The notes beneath the pieces were generated by a model. That model ran no database searches and was not told the DNA's origin. It saw only the letters and a program-made list of their open reading frames with translations. Shown piece after piece: positions 60,757 to 64,000 of a stretch of DNA of 64,000 nucleotides (position 1 is the first letter of the stretch; the number at the start of each line of letters is the position of its first letter). The stretch covers positions 61,222 to 125,221 of the forward strand of contig JH720343.1 in the NCBI GenBank assembly GCA_000231825.2, given 5' to 3'. A program made the position numbers and the translations under genes. The stretch is from Tetrahymena elliotti 4EA. Lineage: Eukaryota > Ciliophora > Oligohymenophorea > Hymenostomatida > Tetrahymenidae.

Positions 60757-61968
60757 ATTTAATTTACTCAATTTTTTTCTTTTATATTAGATATTTTCAA
60801 ATTAATTAATTTCTTTTAATCCTCTTTAATCAGAAGATATTTAAAATAATCATACATTTTACATATTTTTTGTTTTAAAACACTTTTAAGATAAGAAACA
60901 TTTTCACTGATTAAAGTTAAAATATTTTTATAATACATAAATTAACATATGCATGCTAGATTTTTATGATCTTTTTTTTGCAAATATAAAAAAAGACAAA
61001 ATGCTTCTTGCTTTTTCTTTCAAAAATGTAATATAAACAATTAATATAACTTTAAATATGTACAGATATTTAATGATATTACATTGGAATAAATTTTTAT
61101 CATTTAAATCATATCTATTTGTTTTCTTGACTTTTTTTAATAAGAAAAATATTTTATTTAATTAATTTAACTCAAAGAAGTAAGCCTTCCTTTATTTCTT
61201 TAGTGTCTAAATAATCTAAAAATTTTTCATGGATATATTACAAGAGTTTAAAAAAGTAGATATTTGATACATTATTTTTATTTAGAATACTTCAAAGCAA
61301 TCAAATATTTTCAAAAAAGAAATTTAAAATATTTTCAGACTTCCAAAGAATCTAAATTAAATTAATATTTGATGCTTGTTGATCTTTTGTTAGAAAATTC
61401 TGGCATTTTATTTTTCCGCAAAAAAACAGAAAACTTTAACAGAATGATTATTTAATGATGAACGAAAATTATGTAGTTATAGTTTTTTTTCTTAAAAATC
61501 ATTCTAGCAGCTAGGTTTTTCGCCTTTAAGATAAATTAGTCCCTACTTTTAAGTAAAATATGAATTGAATTCTTTTTCATTTTTAAAAAAAACGTTATAG
61601 GTTGAAATTCAAGTCTTTGTTTTAAATATATTCTTTTTTCATGATTCTAAACTGTTGAAAGTACCGAGTACCTATTACATAAAGAAAATATTTTGATCAA
61701 GTAAAAGTCTTTAAGAGAAAGGGATTATTAAAATTCTAAGTCTTAATAGAAAAAATATGAGAGTTGGTTGATTGATATTTAACGAAATCTCAAAAACTGA
61801 TAATTTTGTTAAGAAAAAAAAGATGAAGAAAAATCCTTATCTATTGATATAAAAGCGAATAAAAGAAAAATATTGTTAAGAAAAAAAACACTCTAAAAAA
61901 ATTAATTAATATCAAGAAGAAAAAGGAAAACAAATACATTAAAATTAATTAGGAGAACTTCTATTAAA
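60757..61968. other. Intergenic region between divergent genes
   Basis: About 1.2 kb of AT-rich DNA holding the 5' flanks of the zinc-finger gene and of the last gene. Only A/T runs are visible. Confidence 0.6.
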
Positions 61969-64000
61969 ATGTACTATCATCACCACTATCCTCAAACTTA
62001 ATTCATGGGAGATGAAGATGCAGAATTTAGAAACCATTTGCACTCTCATATTCCTCATCATCCATACCATAGATATTATGATTAGCCTTACGTTAACTAG
62101 CCTATGGTCTCTAGATTTGCTATTCCTCATTTACCTTAACAAAGACCCATGATTCCTGTTTACAAAGGCTATCATGCTAATCACTTGAATAGTTAGCCTT
62201 CTAAAATTAGCCAAAAAGAGTAAAACTATGCCATGCAAGATGAAAATATTAACACTTTTAATGTTAAGGCTCCTTAACAGTAAGAGTGTGTGAAGCTTAA
62301 CCGCAAGGGTATTTCCAAAAAGAACAATAACCCCAAGAATTTAGCTCATGAAAAAAAATAAAACGAAGTTATCAAATAAAAGGTAAACAAAAAGGAAGTG
62401 CAACAAAGAGAGCCTCTTAGAATGATGACAAATGAAAGTGCATAAGGCAGAATTCATCATTATCCCTAATAGTAAGTCTTTAGCAGTGATCCTCTTGTAG
62501 GCTCTATTTAGTAATTCTTCCCTTCTGTGTAGCTAGAAGATGACATAAATGTAGACAATGCAAATCTTGAACAAATAGATGCTTTGATCAAGAAATTACC
62601 CTTTTTCTACAATAACTCAATGAGAGATACTATGAAGAATTTAACTTACAAGCAAGAAAAATTGGTTTGCAACAAGATTAAGGAACAAAAAGAAGTTGAT
62701 GTATTTGATGAGTTAGTAAAAATAAGTCCAGACTTTGAGCTAAAAGGACTTTCTATGTAGTAGTTAAATGAAAAACTCTAACAAATCAGTAAATTTTCTT
62801 TGCTTAATTTTCTTTATTCGACTTTCATTAAAAATAAACGATCACATAAAAATTTATTCGTTAAATTTTCCCTTTATTTATTTAGATATTTACCGCAAAA
62901 AAATAATAAAAAACAAGTATTTTTGCTTAGTCTTTATCAGTCTTTTTGAGATGATGCTCACTTTCATTTCTTTCAATTTTTATTGACATCATCAAAATAA
63001 TTTATTAGTTTATTAATATATTACTAACAATCACCACTTTCATTTCTTAAATTGCCTACTTGCTTACTAGCTTAGTCCGCAAAATTAATTATAAATTTTT
63101 ATTAAATAAATTAGAAATAATTGCTCATATATCTTTCTAATCAATCTCTTAAATTAAATTTAATTAATTAATCTACCATTTTACTAAATATTTATCATAT
63201 AATAATAGATTAAAAATTTGAAGAGCAATAGTAGAAGTATCAACTTTAAAGAAAACAAGAAGAAGAAGCTGAGTTAAAACTTGAAGAGGAACTCCAAAAT
63301 GAAAAAAATTTAGAAAAAATGATAGCTGAATCTCCTACCTTTAAAAAATCCCAATCTAAGATTAGAGAATTATCTACTCCTACTTCATTAAAGAAAAATA
63401 CAGTCTATCAACACAAAATTTAAGAAGAAACTTTTATAGTTGAAGATCACATTTAAGCTAAATGTACGAAAGTAATTAAGTAAGAAATTAATGAAAGCAC
63501 TACAATTAACACCTAGATTACTAATCTTCCTGCTACTTATGCTTTCTCAAGCCCTAAATAGCAAAAAGTATTTTGTGATTCTTTGAGTGAAGATAAGAAA
63601 GTTAAAATGATCCCATCCAGCTCAGAATGCAAAAGACTTCATATCAGAAGAAACAGTGAAAGTGCTGGTACTAATGACAGTGGTCATCATAGCCAAATCA
63701 AGCTTACAATTAATGTAAACTAACATTTATCAGCAAACTTTATTTCTCCTTTCCGTCCTACTATTAATGCTAACATTTAAGGTTTATCTTCAAATCGCAA
63801 GAAATTAATGGATAAGAGTGCTAATTCTTGTTCTTCCTTCAAAAAAACCCATAGTCAATTTTTAGACTACATAGATGATGTGATTATCAATACTGATGGT
63901 AACTTTGGAGAAGATGATATATTCCAAAAGCTTTCAAACGGAGTTGTACCTATTTACCAAATTAGCAAGAGTGGACTTAAAAACTGTAGCGCTGAATAAA
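61969..64000 (+). CDS. His-rich, Gln-rich coiled-coil protein, 3' end outside window
   Basis: ATG at 61969 opens with an unusual His/Tyr/Pro-rich N-terminus (MYYHHHYPQTQFMGDEDAEF, RNHLHSHIPHHPYHRYYDQP). Exon 1 runs to 62788 with a helical segment (IDALIKKLPFFYNNSMRDTM, ELVKISPDFELKGLSM). I join it across a 420-base intron (62789-63208) to exon 2 from 63209, because the phases fit and the coiled coil continues: QQLNEKLQQI then NQKFEEQQQKYQLQRKQEEE and AELKLEEELQNEKNLEKM. Exon 2 then becomes Ser/Thr-rich (SAGTNDSGHHSQIKLTINVN, KSANSCSSFKKTHSQFLDYI) and is open at the window edge. Base use is less AT-extreme than in neighbours, as expected for a well-expressed gene. If the join is wrong, exon 1 alone would end at a TGA at 62947 (326 residues). 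Function unknown. Confidence 0.66.

Noticed and set aside
1..64000. CRISPR arrays, insertion sequences, bacterial promoters, ribosome binding sites, telomeric C4A2 repeats
   Set aside because: None seen. The gene structure is eukaryotic with spliceosomal introns, there are no spaced direct repeats of array type, and no telomere repeat occurs at either end.

Overview
The window looks like macronuclear DNA of an oligohymenophorean ciliate, most likely a Tetrahymena species. Long conserved reading frames are full of in-frame TAA and TAG codons at positions where glutamine fits, and every recognisable gene ends in TGA (nuclear code 6). The sequence is extremely AT-rich, most genes are split by short AT-rich GT...AG introns (mostly about 40-90 bases), and the families present are typical of ciliates: LRR arrays, MORN proteins, Q/N-rich proteins, an IP3-receptor channel and NudC. 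Translation with the standard code hides almost every gene. One run of exactly 100 N (46858-46957) marks a scaffold gap.

Layout. 1-18 kb: the 5' part of an organic-cation-transporter-like MFS gene (minus), a DAO-type FAD oxidoreductase (plus), an LRR gene in which single repeats sit on single exons (plus), a coiled-coil gene (minus), a 1,478-residue intronless LRR paralogue (plus), a nine-repeat MORN protein (minus) and an alpha/beta hydrolase with an Asp nucleophile (minus). 18-36 kb: a HAD phosphatase of the PGP/p-nitrophenylphosphatase type (minus), a large disordered protein (plus), an alveolin-like coiled-coil protein (plus), the dolichol-linked oligosaccharide flippase homologue RFT1 (plus), a stomatin-type SPFH protein (minus) and a Q/N-rich intronless protein (minus). 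36-47 kb: a small protein with a repeated DGTGRD...NNGG motif, a 77-residue small-TIM chaperone with twin CX3C, a hypothetical gene, NudC, a single-pass membrane protein, a Pro/Gln-rich gene with a decayed copy of its own 3' end beside it, and a small two-segment membrane protein. 47-64 kb: one very large gene (about 11.8 kb) for an IP3-receptor/ryanodine-receptor family calcium channel, a zinc-finger protein of a ciliate family, and a His-rich/coiled-coil gene that runs off the right edge.

There is no operon logic: these are independently transcribed genes that alternate in strand. Loose themes are membrane and calcium biology (IP3R-like channel, stomatin, MORN, alveolin-like cortex protein) and cilia or cytoskeleton (NudC, coiled-coil and DGTGRD proteins). 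I found no single new multi-gene system. The most unusual structural signals are two independent loci where the 3' end of a gene has been tandemly duplicated and has decayed (stomatin gene, 30.4-31.3 kb; Pro/Gln-rich gene, 42.5-43.1 kb), and the contrast between exon-per-repeat and intronless LRR paralogues 3 kb apart. All gene models were read by eye; intron ends are exact only where stated.
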